Of a stretch of 64,000 nt of DNA, positions 52,937-62,404 are shown one piece after another. The first letter of the stretch is position 1; every line of letters begins with the position of its first letter. The notes under the pieces are model-generated. The model searched no databases and was not told the DNA's origin. It saw only the letters and a list, made by a program, of their open reading frames with translations. A program made the position numbers and the translations under genes. Origin of the DNA: Rhodospirillaceae bacterium (GTDB taxonomy: Bacteria; Pseudomonadota; Alphaproteobacteria; Rhodospirillales; Rhodospirillaceae); the NCBI GenBank assembly GCA_018666155.1, contig JABJAH010000037.1, positions 62,001 to 126,000 of the forward strand. The letters are read 5' to 3'.

Positions 52937-54331
52937 TTACGACGTGAGGCGGGCTGCCGCCTGGCCCGCCAACCGTCCCAATGTCATGGCCATGCAAATT
53001 CCGGACGCCGGGATATAACCCGAACAGGTCGGTCCGCTTATGCCGCGGGCTGCACCGCCGCCAGCGAATAAATTGGGAAGCACGCCGCCGCCGATCCGTT
53101 TGACCTGCGCGTTTGCATCGACATCCAACCCGCCTTGAGTGTGGTAAATCGCGCCGGTGACGCGAATGCCATAATAGGGCGGCGCCAAGTCATGGGTGCC
53201 CGTAAAATCACGCCCCCAGGCGTCCTCGTGTTTACCACCCTTAGAGTCCGCAATATCCGTGAGTGTTTGTTGAAGTGCGCCTGCAGGAATATCAAGTGCA
53301 GATGCGAGGTCGGCAATGGTCTCGGCATTTTTGACGGCGCCGATTTCAAGTGCCTGGCGGGTTTCGTGGAGATGCTTGTATCGATTGTGAAGTGTTTCGT
53401 CGTAGATCATATAAGCGATGTGATCAGGCTGACGCATCACTTTGACGCCTTGGCCCGACACATCGGCCATTTCATCAGAAAACCGCTCGCCATTGCGATT
53501 GACCTGAACGCCACCATCGATGACGTAATTGTAGTTGAACAGAAGTTCTTGCGGATGGGCGAGCGCGCCGTAGCCCTGGAACGACGACATGTCGGCCACG
53601 GCGCCGTCAAGGTCCATGCCCCAGCGAATACCATCGCCTAAACTGTTCTCCCACGTAAACACATGAGCCCCGGCCATATCGGGAATGAACTCGGCAATCA
53701 TGTCTGGATTGTTGGCGAACCCGCACGTCGCGAGAATAAGAGCACCACAGCCGATGTCTTCGTGACTGCCATCGGGACGCGCAATACGAACACCGAGCAC
53801 ACGCCCAGAGTCATCAGCATAAAGATCCGTTAAGTTTGCATCGGTCAAAAGATCGGCGCCAACGCGCTCGACCGCTTGCAATAGCCGCCCCAACAGGTCT
53901 TCACCGGTTTTTTCCGGCGGTGCATGAAGGCGTTGCACGGAATGACCAAGGCCCTTCCACGATGTATCCACCGCAAAGGGAATACCGTGATCGGCAGAGA
54001 GCCAATCGATCGTCGGCGCCGCCTCGCGCGTGACAACCCTGACAAAATCAGGGTCGGATTTGCCCTCGACCTTGGCCATCACGTCTTCGAAGAATTGCTC
54101 AGGCGAATCCTCTATTCCCGCATCTTTCTGAGCTTGTGTCCCCGCCGCGCACATGGTGCCTTGCGACATCGATGTCGTACCTCGCGGGATGGCATCCTTT
54201 TCGAGGATGAGAACCTCCGCTCCGGCGCCACGTGCCGCCAACGCCGCCGTCAATCCGCACGCGCCGCCGCCAGCGATCAGGACCGGGACTGTGATCGCGA
54301 AAGGGTCAGCTGGCGGGGGTAAAATCGGCAT
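52937..54331 (-). CDS. FAD-dependent oxidoreductase, fumarate reductase/3-ketosteroid dehydrogenase type
   Basis: A 464-residue flavoprotein of the FAD_binding_2 group. The dinucleotide-binding motif is VLIAGGGACGLTAALAARGAG, followed by VLILEKD; then MSQGTMCAAGT, and the C-terminal FAD motif GGGAARGISGPTCSGYIPASGI. It lacks a signal peptide. Relatives oxidise or reduce C=C bonds in steroids, tricarballylate or fumarate; no partner subunits are present. The start at ATG 54331 has GGAG eight bases upstream; the frame extends nine residues further. Confidence 0.85.
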   Translation of the reverse strand: MPILPPPADPFAITVPVLIAGGGACGLTAALAARGAGAEVLILEKDAIPRGTTSMSQGTMCAAGTQAQKDAGIEDSPEQFFEDVMAKVEGKSDPDFVRVVTREAAPTIDWLSADHGIPFAVDTSWKGLGHSVQRLHAPPEKTGEDLLGRLLQAVERVGADLLTDANLTDLYADDSGRVLGVRIARPDGSHEDIGCGALILATCGFANNPDMIAEFIPDMAGAHVFTWENSLGDGIRWGMDLDGAVADMSSFQGYGALAHPQELLFNYNYVIDGGVQVNRNGERFSDEMADVSGQGVKVMRQPDHIAYMIYDETLHNRYKHLHETRQALEIGAVKNAETIADLASALDIPAGALQQTLTDIADSKGGKHEDAWGRDFTGTHDLAPPYYGIRVTGAIYHTQGGLDVDANAQVKRIGGGVLPNLFAGGGAARGISGPTCSGYIPASGICMAMTLGRLAGQAAARLTS

Positions 54332-54460
54332 CAACACACTCCATTGGCAAAGGCGCAAAGATCATAGAGCGGTCTCCGGCCACGACAAGCGGCTCTAAGC
54401 CCTTGGGCATCTTACAAACTGTTCTTAGACTGTCCCGACACAAGAGAGTAAGGACTAAAC

Positions 54461-55366
54461 ATGAGCGATTATATCCAATGCCTCGGCTGGATCGTGCGCC
54501 GCACGGAAGACCCGATGCCCCCTGGTGAGTTCTATCGCGACGTTCTCGGCCTGCCCGAGGTGCGCCGGCGCGATACGGACCGCGCCCGGAACATCATGGT
54601 CTGGTCCGGGATGTATTCGGATATCGAAACCATGTGGCAGGGTAAGCCGCACCCGCCTGTTAAAACCATCGAAGATGCGGCTGTCGTGCCAATTTTCCGG
54701 GTGCGCGACTTTGACTCCGTGCACGCCCGCATTGTTGCAGCCGACGCGCCGTCCATCCCATCAAACGCCCCAGCGGACGACACCGCTTACTTTGCCGATC
54801 CGGACGGATTCATCTTCGGGATTCGCGCACCAACGCCAGGGTCTGATTTAGCGCCCGACATCGAAGCCGAGAAGGTCTGGCAAGATGGTGTCGTTACCCT
54901 TCCTGATACGCCGCCAATGCCGAGCGACATACAGGACATCGGATGGCTGCGCCTTCATGTCGCCGATCCACAAGGCCTTGTGCCATTCTATTGCCGGACA
55001 GTCGGTCTCGACTTATTAGAGAACAACGGAGACGCTGGCGTTAGCATGCACCTGGGCGGCACCACCTCGCTCGAATTAAAACCGGGAGGGGTTGTCCGTC
55101 CGGTTCCGAACGATCGCAAAGATGTCCCCGATGTGTGGATTTTACGCGGCTACAATTTTGACTCGTACGTAGAGAAAATGTCAGCCGCCAATGTAACGCT
55201 AGTGAACGAACTGAAACTGGGCGCAGGCTCTCTCAATTACTATGCAGACCCGGAAGGCAATGTATTTGGTTTTCAGGAACGCAAAGCCTACAACCCGGAC
55301 GACCCATTGACCCATCGCATTGAAGATCGCGCCGCACGCACGGCCTGGGATGCCCGTGATCTGTAA
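54461..55366 (+). CDS. Two-domain VOC family protein
   Basis: A 301-residue protein with two VOC modules: the first opens IQCLGWIVRRTEDPMPPGEFYRDVLGLPE and closes DTAYFADPDGFIFGI; the second opens IGWLRLHVADPQGLVPFYCRTVGLDLL and closes LNYYADPEGNVFGFQER. Such tandem VOC proteins form the metal site within one chain, as in extradiol dioxygenases and related lyases. The usual terminal Glu ligand is not evident in the first half. AAGGA precedes the start codon. No pathway is indicated by neighbours. Confidence 0.83.
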   Translation: MSDYIQCLGWIVRRTEDPMPPGEFYRDVLGLPEVRRRDTDRARNIMVWSGMYSDIETMWQGKPHPPVKTIEDAAVVPIFRVRDFDSVHARIVAADAPSIPSNAPADDTAYFADPDGFIFGIRAPTPGSDLAPDIEAEKVWQDGVVTLPDTPPMPSDIQDIGWLRLHVADPQGLVPFYCRTVGLDLLENNGDAGVSMHLGGTTSLELKPGGVVRPVPNDRKDVPDVWILRGYNFDSYVEKMSAANVTLVNELKLGAGSLNYYADPEGNVFGFQERKAYNPDDPLTHRIEDRAARTAWDARDL

Positions 55367-55369
55367 GCC

Positions 55370-56464
55370 TTAGGCCGCCCGAGCCGCTAGCCACTTGGCC
55401 GCAAGCGGCGCAGCCGTGATCAGAATAGCGATCCGCGCAAGGTGATGAACCGCGACGAAGGCGGGATCGATGTCAAAGGCGATCGCAATCAGGCACATTT
55501 CGGCGACACCGCCCGGTGTAAATGCGAGCAGTGTGGTCAGAAATGCCGCGCCAGTAATGCCACTCACCGCCCAGGCGAATACAGCTGACACACCAATAAC
55601 GACGGCTGTCGCCGCAACGGCATGACGACTGACTCGAAAGAACGTCTGCGCGGTAACTGTCGAAAATCGAGAACCGGTGGCCGAACCCAGCACCCACAAG
55701 CACGCCGAGAGAGCCGCATCTGGCGGACGCCACGAAACGAAACCCGAAAGATAAAGAGCGGCCGATACCAACATAGCGCCGGTCATGGCCGATGCCGGCA
55801 GATTAAACATGCGTGCGAGACTGAACCCGACAATCGCAGCAGCAAGCAGCATGAGCCCATCCGACCATACGAAAGGTCCGCCGTCGGGCAAAAAGGAAGC
55901 CGACGTTGGTCCCGCCGCGGTGGCCAAAGTAACAATCATAGGCAACAGAAAAATCACGATCGCCACGCGCAAGCCTTGGGTCAAAGCGATCATGCGCTCA
56001 TCGGCGCCGGACTCTCCGCCAATAATCACCATGGCCGTCAATGTGCCCGGTGCGCCTGAGAACATCGCAGTGGGCGGATCGAACGCGGCGTAGCGGCGAT
56101 AATAAAAACTGGCGATGATCGTAATCAAAGGAATGAACACAACCATCAGAGATAAACTGACGGCCCATTCTCCGGCCCGGGCTAAAAGATCCGGCGAGAA
56201 TGACCCACCCAGGAACACCCCGATCACACAAAGTGTAACCACCCGCACACTGTGGGGCACGAGAACCGGGGCACCACGAACGGATGCGATAATGTTCGCG
56301 ACCATCGGTCCCAACATCCACGCCAGCGGCACACCAATCACCGCGAAGATCGCGCCACCGATAGCGCCCAGCCCCAGGGACATTACGATGGGCGCTACGC
56401 CCTTGCGCGTCAGTGGTCGCGGGTCGTCAGAGTTTGGAGGCGTGGGCGCTGAAACGGTGGACAA
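55370..56464 (-). CDS. AbrB family membrane protein
   Basis: A 364-residue polytopic protein with two repeats of about five helices. The first repeat has GAIGGAIFAVIGVPLAWMLGPMVANII and FSGAPGTLTAMVIIGGESGADERMIAL; the second has FNLPASAMTGAMLVSAALYLSG and LAFTPGGVAEMCLIAIAFDIDPAFVAVHH. This matches the AbrB (putative ammonia monooxygenase regulator) family, now thought to be transporters. The substrate is unknown. The convergent VOC gene ends three bases away. Confidence 0.88.
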   Translation of the reverse strand: MSTVSAPTPPNSDDPRPLTRKGVAPIVMSLGLGAIGGAIFAVIGVPLAWMLGPMVANIIASVRGAPVLVPHSVRVVTLCVIGVFLGGSFSPDLLARAGEWAVSLSLMVVFIPLITIIASFYYRRYAAFDPPTAMFSGAPGTLTAMVIIGGESGADERMIALTQGLRVAIVIFLLPMIVTLATAAGPTSASFLPDGGPFVWSDGLMLLAAAIVGFSLARMFNLPASAMTGAMLVSAALYLSGFVSWRPPDAALSACLWVLGSATGSRFSTVTAQTFFRVSRHAVAATAVVIGVSAVFAWAVSGITGAAFLTTLLAFTPGGVAEMCLIAIAFDIDPAFVAVHHLARIAILITAAPLAAKWLAARAA

Positions 56465-56476
56465 ATCGGACTGCCT

Positions 56477-56499
56477 TATAGGGTGCGCCTCACCCTATA
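56477..56499. promoter_or_regulatory. Perfect hairpin upstream of the AbrB gene
   Basis: TATAGGGTG (56477-56485) and CACCCTATA (56491-56499) form a perfect 9-bp inverted repeat with a five-base spacer, 12 bases upstream of the AbrB-family start codon. It may be an operator or a leader hairpin; there is no T-tract. Confidence 0.45.
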
Positions 56500-56593
56500 G
56501 AGAGATGAGCCGGGAAAAAAGATCGCGCCGCACACTCACCCAAGCGCACACCCGACGGTGTTTTGTACGAACTGTTTCAAGCCATAGATTGAT

Positions 56594-56911
56594 CTACTGC
56601 GCCCGGGTCAGGCATTTAACCGCAATGGCCGTAATTTTGGATTCAACCCCCGGCGGCAAGGCCTGGCCCGATTGCGTAGCCGTTTGATAGGCCTGCATTT
56701 CGCTGGCGTTAAGGTTGGCCTGAACCTCTTGCACCAGGCAGTTGCATAGAGTGCCGACATTGCCGGGAGCCGGCACCCCTGATGAAGACAGGAACCCGCG
56801 GCAGATCGCCGAAAGCGGATCCTGTTGCGCTTGCACTGACACCGAAAACGTCAAGTTCACACCGACCAGGGCACTGAGAACAAGATATCTAAGCCTGTAT
56901 AAGGGTTGCAT
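56594..56911 (-). CDS. Small secreted Cys-containing protein
   Basis: A 105-residue protein with a signal peptide (MQPLYRLRYLVLSALVGVN... cleavage near SVQAQ). The mature part has four Cys (SAICRGFL, TLCNCLVQ and VKCLTRAQ), probably forming disulfides in the periplasm. The start at ATG 56911 has a perfect AAGGAGG six bases upstream; the ORF extends 13 residues further. I do not recognise the family. It is divergent from the DUF547 gene. Confidence 0.75.
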   Translation of the reverse strand: MQPLYRLRYLVLSALVGVNLTFSVSVQAQQDPLSAICRGFLSSSGVPAPGNVGTLCNCLVQEVQANLNASEMQAYQTATQSGQALPPGVESKITAIAVKCLTRAQ

Positions 56912-57019
56912 GACCAGCCTCCTTGAACGCAGCGCCGCACAATCACCCACATGAGGGTTGGCGCAACTGCGTTCAGATCATAAGCTTTGTCACCAAAGCC
57001 ACAAAGACCGGAGAATTCA

Positions 57020-57916
57020 ATGACTCGCCAAAACCCCGTCCTTCTCGCCGCCGCCATTGTGATGGCGTGGGCCTGTATCGGGGCCGGTGCCGCCTCTGCC
57101 TTTACGGGATCTCTTGAATCTCGCCTCGCCGCAAAACCGGATTTGATGACCGAGTTCGAGGGATCCGACGAGCTCTCGACAGAATTCATCGGCCATAACC
57201 GGTGGCAGAGCTTCCTCGATATTTATCTCGCGAGGGATCAAGCTATTGTCGATCGGGTGACTGAAACCGAAATCGTGGTTAACCTGTTTCGTTATCGCGC
57301 GGTCAGCGAGGCAGACAAGCAAACCTTAAACGAGTACATCGCTAGCCTCGAAGCCATCGGCATCAGCAATTACAATCGCGGTGAGCAACAAGCCTATTGG
57401 ATTAACCTGTACAACGCGCTGACGGTTCGGACTGTGCTTGAGCATTATCCGGTACGCAGCATTCGCGAGATCGACATTTCGCCCGGATTTTTCACCACAG
57501 GGCCATGGGGCAAAAAACTTGTTACGATTGAGGGCGTTGATCTCAGCCTAGACGACATTGAACACCGCATTCTCCGCCCGATCTGGCAGGACAACCGCAT
57601 TCATTACGCCCTTAACTGCGCGTCAGTCGGTTGCCCTGACCTATGGCCACAAACTTTCTCTCCAGAAAATATGGAGGCCAATCTAGAAGCCGCTGCATTC
57701 AAGTTCATCAACAACTCGCGTGGCGTTTTGATTGAAGGTGGCCGCATGACCGTTTCACAAATCTATGAATGGTACGACGAAGATTTTGGCGGCACCGACG
57801 AGGGCGTGCTTGAGCATATATTGGGGTACGCACGTAAAACTCTGACCCGAAACATTAACCGCAGGCTTGGCTCAATAAAAACAGATTACGATTGGGACCT
57901 CAACGAGGCTCGATAA
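57020..57916 (+). CDS. DUF547 family secreted protein
   Basis: A 298-residue protein with a signal peptide (about 1-26, ending GAGAASA). The DUF547 core is clear: NYNRGEQQAYWINLYNALTV, ISPGFFTTGPWGKKLVTIEG, and IHYALNCASVGCPDL, with the conserved Cys pair. The family is found in bacteria and plants and its activity is not established. ATG 57020 has GGAG six bases upstream. The 3' end overlaps the convergent DUF3047 gene by 17 bases. Confidence 0.87.
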   Translation: MTRQNPVLLAAAIVMAWACIGAGAASAFTGSLESRLAAKPDLMTEFEGSDELSTEFIGHNRWQSFLDIYLARDQAIVDRVTETEIVVNLFRYRAVSEADKQTLNEYIASLEAIGISNYNRGEQQAYWINLYNALTVRTVLEHYPVRSIREIDISPGFFTTGPWGKKLVTIEGVDLSLDDIEHRILRPIWQDNRIHYALNCASVGCPDLWPQTFSPENMEANLEAAAFKFINNSRGVLIEGGRMTVSQIYEWYDEDFGGTDEGVLEHILGYARKTLTRNINRRLGSIKTDYDWDLNEAR

Positions 57917-58598
57917 GGCTATCCGCCAGCTGCAAGTCTCTAATTTGCGCCTGTGACTGAGCGCCCGTGTCGTCGGTATCTGCGGAAACAGCAATCACGC
58001 TAACAGCGGACAGTTCACCACCAAAAGCCGCACGATAGTCGGCAGCGAGATCAACCGTCTCATCAACCCACTGTCCCGTCGCGGTGAACCCTGGCGACTG
58101 CCGAATAAACAGAACGCCTTCACCGTCATCCATAAAGGGATTGGGGATCATGGTCCCGACCGGACGCTGCCCACCCCACACGTAAGTAATGGCTTGACCG
58201 GAGACCGGAACACCAAACATTGCCGCCATGCCGCGGCCCATTTTCTTCAAGAGCCCGGCGTCTTGGTCTGCGAAATACACATGAACGGCCAGGGGGCGAT
58301 CATCAGAACCCTGGTCCGATAAATTTGTTCCTGGAAAATCTTTATCAACCCGCCACGACCAACGCAGCGTATGCCCTGGCAGTGGGTCGTCCGGTACGAA
58401 GGTATAGAGAAACGCCACTTGAGAATCGGCCTGCACGGTTAAACTGCCCGTGCTCTCGATCAGAAATTCAGCAGCTTGTTTGCCGCGCGGTACGTGCATG
58501 CGCCACCCCGCACTTTTGAGATCAGGTGTGAAGTTTAAATCCAGCGCGACTGCCGGCCCGGCAATCAAGATCGCACCTAGCCCCCCAATAAGAGACAT
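57900..58598 (-). CDS. DUF3047 family secreted protein
   Basis: A 232-residue protein with a short signal peptide (MSLIGGLGAILIAGPAVA). The mature part carries the DUF3047 pattern LRWSWRVDKDFPGTN, RPLAVHVYFADQ, ITYVWGGQRPVGTMIPNPF, and VSVIAVSADTDDTGA. The start at ATG 58598 was chosen at the signal peptide; the 70 extra residues of the longer frame run through the divergent gene start at 58663. The function is unknown. Confidence 0.82.
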   Translation of the reverse strand: MSLIGGLGAILIAGPAVALDLNFTPDLKSAGWRMHVPRGKQAAEFLIESTGSLTVQADSQVAFLYTFVPDDPLPGHTLRWSWRVDKDFPGTNLSDQGSDDRPLAVHVYFADQDAGLLKKMGRGMAAMFGVPVSGQAITYVWGGQRPVGTMIPNPFMDDGEGVLFIRQSPGFTATGQWVDETVDLAADYRAAFGGELSAVSVIAVSADTDDTGAQSQAQIRDLQLADSLIEPR

Positions 58599-58662
58599 TT
58601 TGAGCTTGGATAGAGTAGAGTGAAACTCGCCAACCACGCCTAACAAACCTCGGATACCAATT

Positions 58663-59280
58663 ATGTTTGATCCCCTCATGGTGCGTCTGATTGGACCGCC
58701 GATCAACTGGGCGGGACGCAATCTTGCGCAACGCGGTATTTCCGCAAATTCCGTGACTGTGGTTGGTTTCCTGATTGGCCTCGGCGCCCTTCCCGCCTTG
58801 GCCTTCAACGCGCCGACTTTAGCCCTTGTGCTTGTCTTGCTAAATCGCGTTGCTGACGGATTGGATGGAGCGATTGCACGGGCGACAGAGAAAACCGATT
58901 TTGGCGCTTATCTGGACATCGTTCTGGACTTTATTTTCTATGCCGCCATTGCCCTGGGTTTCGCATTTTTAGATCACGACAATGCCATTGTCGTCGCCGT
59001 ACTCGTCACCAGCTTTATAGGGACCGGTGCATCCTTCCTCGCCTTCGCCGTTATTGCGGCCAAGCGAGGGTTGGATACTCAAGCACGGGGCAATAAATCC
59101 TTTTTCTACTCAGGTGGGTTGGCAGAAGGAACCGAGACCATCGTGTTCTTCGTATTGGTCTGCGCGCAACCGGATTGGTTTATCCCGGCCGCGACCATTT
59201 TTATTGCGATGTGCTGGATAACGGTAGCAATGCGGATCAATCAAGCGCGGGTCGCCTTTGGGGCTAACGCAACCTCGTAA
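58663..59280 (+). CDS. CDP-alcohol phosphatidyltransferase family protein
   Basis: A 205-residue integral membrane enzyme with about five helices. The catalytic motif D-G-x2-A-R-x8-G-x3-D-x3-D is intact in DGLDGAIARATEKTDFGAYLDIVLD. It transfers a phospho-alcohol from a CDP-linked donor to an alcohol acceptor. No neighbouring gene points to the substrate, but it could be the missing final step for the lipid kinase / Tam41-like pair at 32.6-34.5 kb; this is conjecture. It abuts ptsN tail to tail. Confidence 0.88.
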   Translation: MFDPLMVRLIGPPINWAGRNLAQRGISANSVTVVGFLIGLGALPALAFNAPTLALVLVLLNRVADGLDGAIARATEKTDFGAYLDIVLDFIFYAAIALGFAFLDHDNAIVVAVLVTSFIGTGASFLAFAVIAAKRGLDTQARGNKSFFYSGGLAEGTETIVFFVLVCAQPDWFIPAATIFIAMCWITVAMRINQARVAFGANATS

Positions 59281-59739
59281 CTAGGCGGCTTGTGCTTCCG
59301 TCTGGATCAGAACCATGTAGAGCCCATCCGTATTAGCCGCGCCACGTAGCTTGTCGCAATTGGCGGGATCCCGCAGAAGGCGAGAGACGCGGGCCAGGGC
59401 TTTAAGGTGATCAGCGCCCGCTTGCTCTGGAGCCAAAAGAAGAAAGATCAAATCGACGGGATGGTCGTCGATTGCTTCGAAGTCGACCGGTTTTTCGAGG
59501 CGGGCAAAAACACCGTATAAGCGATTTAGGTCTGCCAGCTTACCGTGCGGGATGGCGATACCGTTCCCGACACCGGTAGTGCCAAGCCGCTCGCGCTCAA
59601 GCAATGTGTCAAAAATTTTCCGCTCGCCAAGCCCGGTAATCGTCGCCGCTTTCTTGGCGAGTTCCTGCAGCACTTGTTTCTTACTCGATGCCTTTAACGT
59701 TATGACCGCATCGGGTTGTAACAAATCGCTGATTTCCAT
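59281..59739 (-). CDS. ptsN: Nitrogen-regulatory phosphotransferase EIIA-Ntr
   Basis: A 152-residue PTS EIIA of the fructose type. The phosphorylated His lies in GVGNGIAIPHGKLADL; other motifs are EISDLLQPDAVITLKASSKKQVL and DLIFLLLAPEQAGADHLKALARVSRLL. It takes phosphate from NPr/PTS-Ntr and regulates nitrogen, potassium and carbon metabolism. The start ATG 59739 (MEISDLL) was preferred over ATG 59757, which would add six residues. It sits downstream of rpoN as usual. Confidence 0.93.
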   Translation of the reverse strand: MEISDLLQPDAVITLKASSKKQVLQELAKKAATITGLGERKIFDTLLERERLGTTGVGNGIAIPHGKLADLNRLYGVFARLEKPVDFEAIDDHPVDLIFLLLAPEQAGADHLKALARVSRLLRDPANCDKLRGAANTDGLYMVLIQTEAQAA

Positions 59740-60027
59740 ACCCAAGTCACATCCCATTTTGATTAAACACGTGTCAGATGCGGAGCCTTATTGGTAGGCG
59801 AGTGCGTTCTGACAATCACGATTGTGTGTTTCGATCTGTGGGATATCTCCCGATTTAATATTTTTTTAGGGGTTCACGAAACGCTCTCGTTCCGCCTGTT
59901 TCATTCGCTTCTATCAGCGCTTGGTTTTGTCTTTATTTTCGCTGAACGGACAGCGATTTTAACCACCCCTTTGTCTGAGGCGGCGAACATATGCAGGAGC
60001 CTATGCCGAGTCAAGGAAGCGACTCTT
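59740..60027. other. Gap between rpoN and ptsN with no gene
   Basis: About 290 bases where many alphaproteobacteria carry hpf/raiA (hibernation promoting factor). No frame on either strand resembles that protein; a plus-strand frame from 59791 runs into the rpoN antisense and is not credible. The AT-rich stretch near 59855-59870 may belong to a ptsN promoter. Confidence 0.5.
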
Positions 60028-61539
60028 CTATGTCATAGGCAGGTCATTTGCCTTTTGTCTGCGGCGTTGGACCGAAGACGGAATCTTCAAAGATTCCCGA
60101 TACTTAGCGACAGTTCGACGCGCAACCTTGATTCCGTCCTGGCGCAACTTTTCGACGATTTGATCATCAGAAAGGATGGCATCAAGGGACTCATCGTTGA
60201 CCATCTGTTTGATACGGTGGCGCACGGCCTCCGCCGATGTCGCTTCTTCTCCGTCCGACCGCGTTAAACCATGACTGAAGAAATATTTGAGTTCATAGAT
60301 ACCCCGCGGCGTCGCGATGAATTTATTGTTGGTGACACGGCTGACAGTGCTTTCATGCAACTCGGTCAACTCCGCGATGTCTTTCAATATGAGTGGCCTT
60401 AAAAAGGTCACGCCTTTTCTAAAAAAGGCATCCTGCTTGCCGACCAACGCAGTAGATACTTTTAGTATTGTGGTCGCGCGCTGCTCCAGCGCACGCACAA
60501 GCCATGTCGCAGATTGAAATTTTTCGGCGACGAACGTTTTTTCTTCCTTGCTGCTGCCCGGTTGATTGAGCTCGGCGTAGTACTGATTGTTTATAAGAAC
60601 CTTCGGAAGCGTTTCCGCGTTTAGTTCCACCCGCCATCCTCCATCGGGGATCGGGGTCATGATCACGTCGGGAATAACGGTATAGCTAACCGAGGTCTCA
60701 AATCTGAGGGCGGGTTTGGGATCAAGCGCCCTAACCTCCTCGATCATATCTCGCAAATCTTCTGTATCGGCATTGCATAGATTCTTTAGTGCGTTGAAGT
60801 CGCGTTTGGCCAACAAATCGAGATTCTCGATCAAAGCCTCAATTGCCGGGTCATAGCGATTGCGGTCCTGCAACTGCAGGGCAAGGCACTCTTTTAAATC
60901 ACGGGCGAACAGCCCTGCCGGATCAAAGCTTTGAAGCACGCCAAGCACCGCTTCAATTGTCTCAAGTGGCGCGCCGAGCTGCTCGGCTAGAGCCTCGAGG
61001 TCGCCGGACAGATAACCACTCTCATCAAGACTGTCGATCAATGCGGTTGCGATTAACCGGTCCGACGCCGCCATCACTGTCAGATTCAATTGCCCATCAA
61101 GATGACTACGAAGGTCTTCGGTCTCAGACAAAGTCTGTTCCAAGTCGGACTGCATGTCATCAAAACTACCGCCGCTCGAAGAGGAGGACGATTCAACGCT
61201 AACCATTGATCCAGCCGCGTCGGGCGCCGTGTCGTATGCCGCGTCGTTTTCAGTCAGCCCTTCATCGATATCCATCGCTGCATCAGGTTGCTCGTCAACC
61301 GAGTCAACGATGCTCATGCCGTCTTCCGAACGATCGTCAGCGTTGCCCATGGCCTCGCTAAGGCTGCCTTCGCCGCCAGACTCGTCCCGTTCAAGCAGAG
61401 GGTTCGCCTCTAGTTCTTGGTCAACATATTCAACGAGTTCGACAGCAGACAGCTGAAGCAGGCGAATGGCCTGCTGCAGTTGCGGGGTCATAACGAGGCT
61501 TTGTGATTGCCGGAGATCTAAACGGGGGCCAATGGCCAT
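60028..61539 (-). CDS. rpoN: RNA polymerase sigma-54 factor
   Basis: A 503-residue sigma-54. The N-terminal region I (LDLRQSQSLVMTPQLQQAIRLLQLS) contacts activators and core; an acidic Ser/Asp-rich region II of about 90 residues follows. The C-terminus has the helix-turn-helix and the RpoN box (VARRTVAKYRESL). It controls nitrogen assimilation and other activator-dependent promoters. It follows lptB with 21 bases between them, so it probably shares the lptC-A-B transcript. Length and motifs are complete. Confidence 0.96.
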   Translation of the reverse strand: MAIGPRLDLRQSQSLVMTPQLQQAIRLLQLSAVELVEYVDQELEANPLLERDESGGEGSLSEAMGNADDRSEDGMSIVDSVDEQPDAAMDIDEGLTENDAAYDTAPDAAGSMVSVESSSSSSGGSFDDMQSDLEQTLSETEDLRSHLDGQLNLTVMAASDRLIATALIDSLDESGYLSGDLEALAEQLGAPLETIEAVLGVLQSFDPAGLFARDLKECLALQLQDRNRYDPAIEALIENLDLLAKRDFNALKNLCNADTEDLRDMIEEVRALDPKPALRFETSVSYTVIPDVIMTPIPDGGWRVELNAETLPKVLINNQYYAELNQPGSSKEEKTFVAEKFQSATWLVRALEQRATTILKVSTALVGKQDAFFRKGVTFLRPLILKDIAELTELHESTVSRVTNNKFIATPRGIYELKYFFSHGLTRSDGEEATSAEAVRHRIKQMVNDESLDAILSDDQIVEKLRQDGIKVARRTVAKYRESLKIPSSVQRRRQKANDLPMT

Positions 61540-61560
61540 CTTTAAATGACTCTCCCGTCC

Positions 61561-62352
61561 TTAGAGACTGAAGCGCTCTCCCAGGTACACCCGGCGCACT
61601 CCTTCATGGGCCACGATTTCCGAAGGGGCACCCTCCATCAAGACCGTGCCCTCGTGAAGGATGTACGCGCGATCAATGATGTCCAGGGTTTCGCGCACGT
61701 TGTGGTCAGTAATCAAAACGCCCAGGCCACGATCCTTGAGATGCGAAACAAGATCGCGGATATCGGCGACGGCGATGGGGTCAATGCCCGCAAGCGGTTC
61801 ATCCAAGAGCAAGAAGCTCGGCCGAGAAGCCAGGGCGCGAGCAATCTCGACACGACGACGTTCGCCGCCAGAGAGCGCAAGCGCAGGGGACTGTCGCAGG
61901 TGGCCGACATTAAATTCGGCCAACAATGACTCGACGAGTTCATCCTGAGCGTCTTTGTCCGACTCTATAACCTCGGCGACGGCACGAATGTTGGCTTCAA
62001 CGGTCATCCCCCGGAATATCGAGGCTTCTTGAGGGAGATACCCAATGCCCAATCGCGCACGGCGGTACATCGGCAACGGCGTAATGTTTTCGCCATCGAG
62101 ATAAATCTGTCCCTCGTCGGGACTAATGAGGCCGGTCACGCAATAAAAAGACGTCGTTTTACCGGCTCCGTTTGGACCAAGCAGACCAACGGCCTCGCCG
62201 CGGTGCACAGACAAACTCACGGAACGCAGAACGGGACGGCCCTTAAAAGACTTTCCAAGATTTTTGACCGTTAATCCCTCGTCACCGACAGTGTCGGTAA
62301 CGTCGTTTGGCGTGTCTTGCGTATCGCTGTTTTCCACCGTATCCGGCGCCAT
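61561..62352 (-). CDS. lptB: LPS export ABC transporter ATP-binding protein
   Basis: A 263-residue ATPase that powers LptFG. Walker A is GPNGAGKTT, the Q-loop region IGYLPQEASIFRGMTV, the signature LSGGERRRVEIARAL, Walker B FLLLDEPLAGIDP, and the switch His in VLITDHNVRETL. An N-terminal Asp/Thr-rich extension of about 25 residues precedes the core. Its permeases LptF and LptG are encoded at 30-32 kb in a lipid operon. It lies between lptA and rpoN. Confidence 0.95.
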   Translation of the reverse strand: MAPDTVENSDTQDTPNDVTDTVGDEGLTVKNLGKSFKGRPVLRSVSLSVHRGEAVGLLGPNGAGKTTSFYCVTGLISPDEGQIYLDGENITPLPMYRRARLGIGYLPQEASIFRGMTVEANIRAVAEVIESDKDAQDELVESLLAEFNVGHLRQSPALALSGGERRRVEIARALASRPSFLLLDEPLAGIDPIAVADIRDLVSHLKDRGLGVLITDHNVRETLDIIDRAYILHEGTVLMEGAPSEIVAHEGVRRVYLGERFSL

Positions 62353-62404
62353 AAAACCCTACCTAAGCCATTCGGTGTCTCTAACGGCGTATTACAATCC
62401 AACT

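Noticed and set aside
59791..60267. Plus-strand open frame between ptsN and rpoN
   Set aside because: Its second half is antisense to the conserved RpoN box; it does not resemble HPF or any known family.
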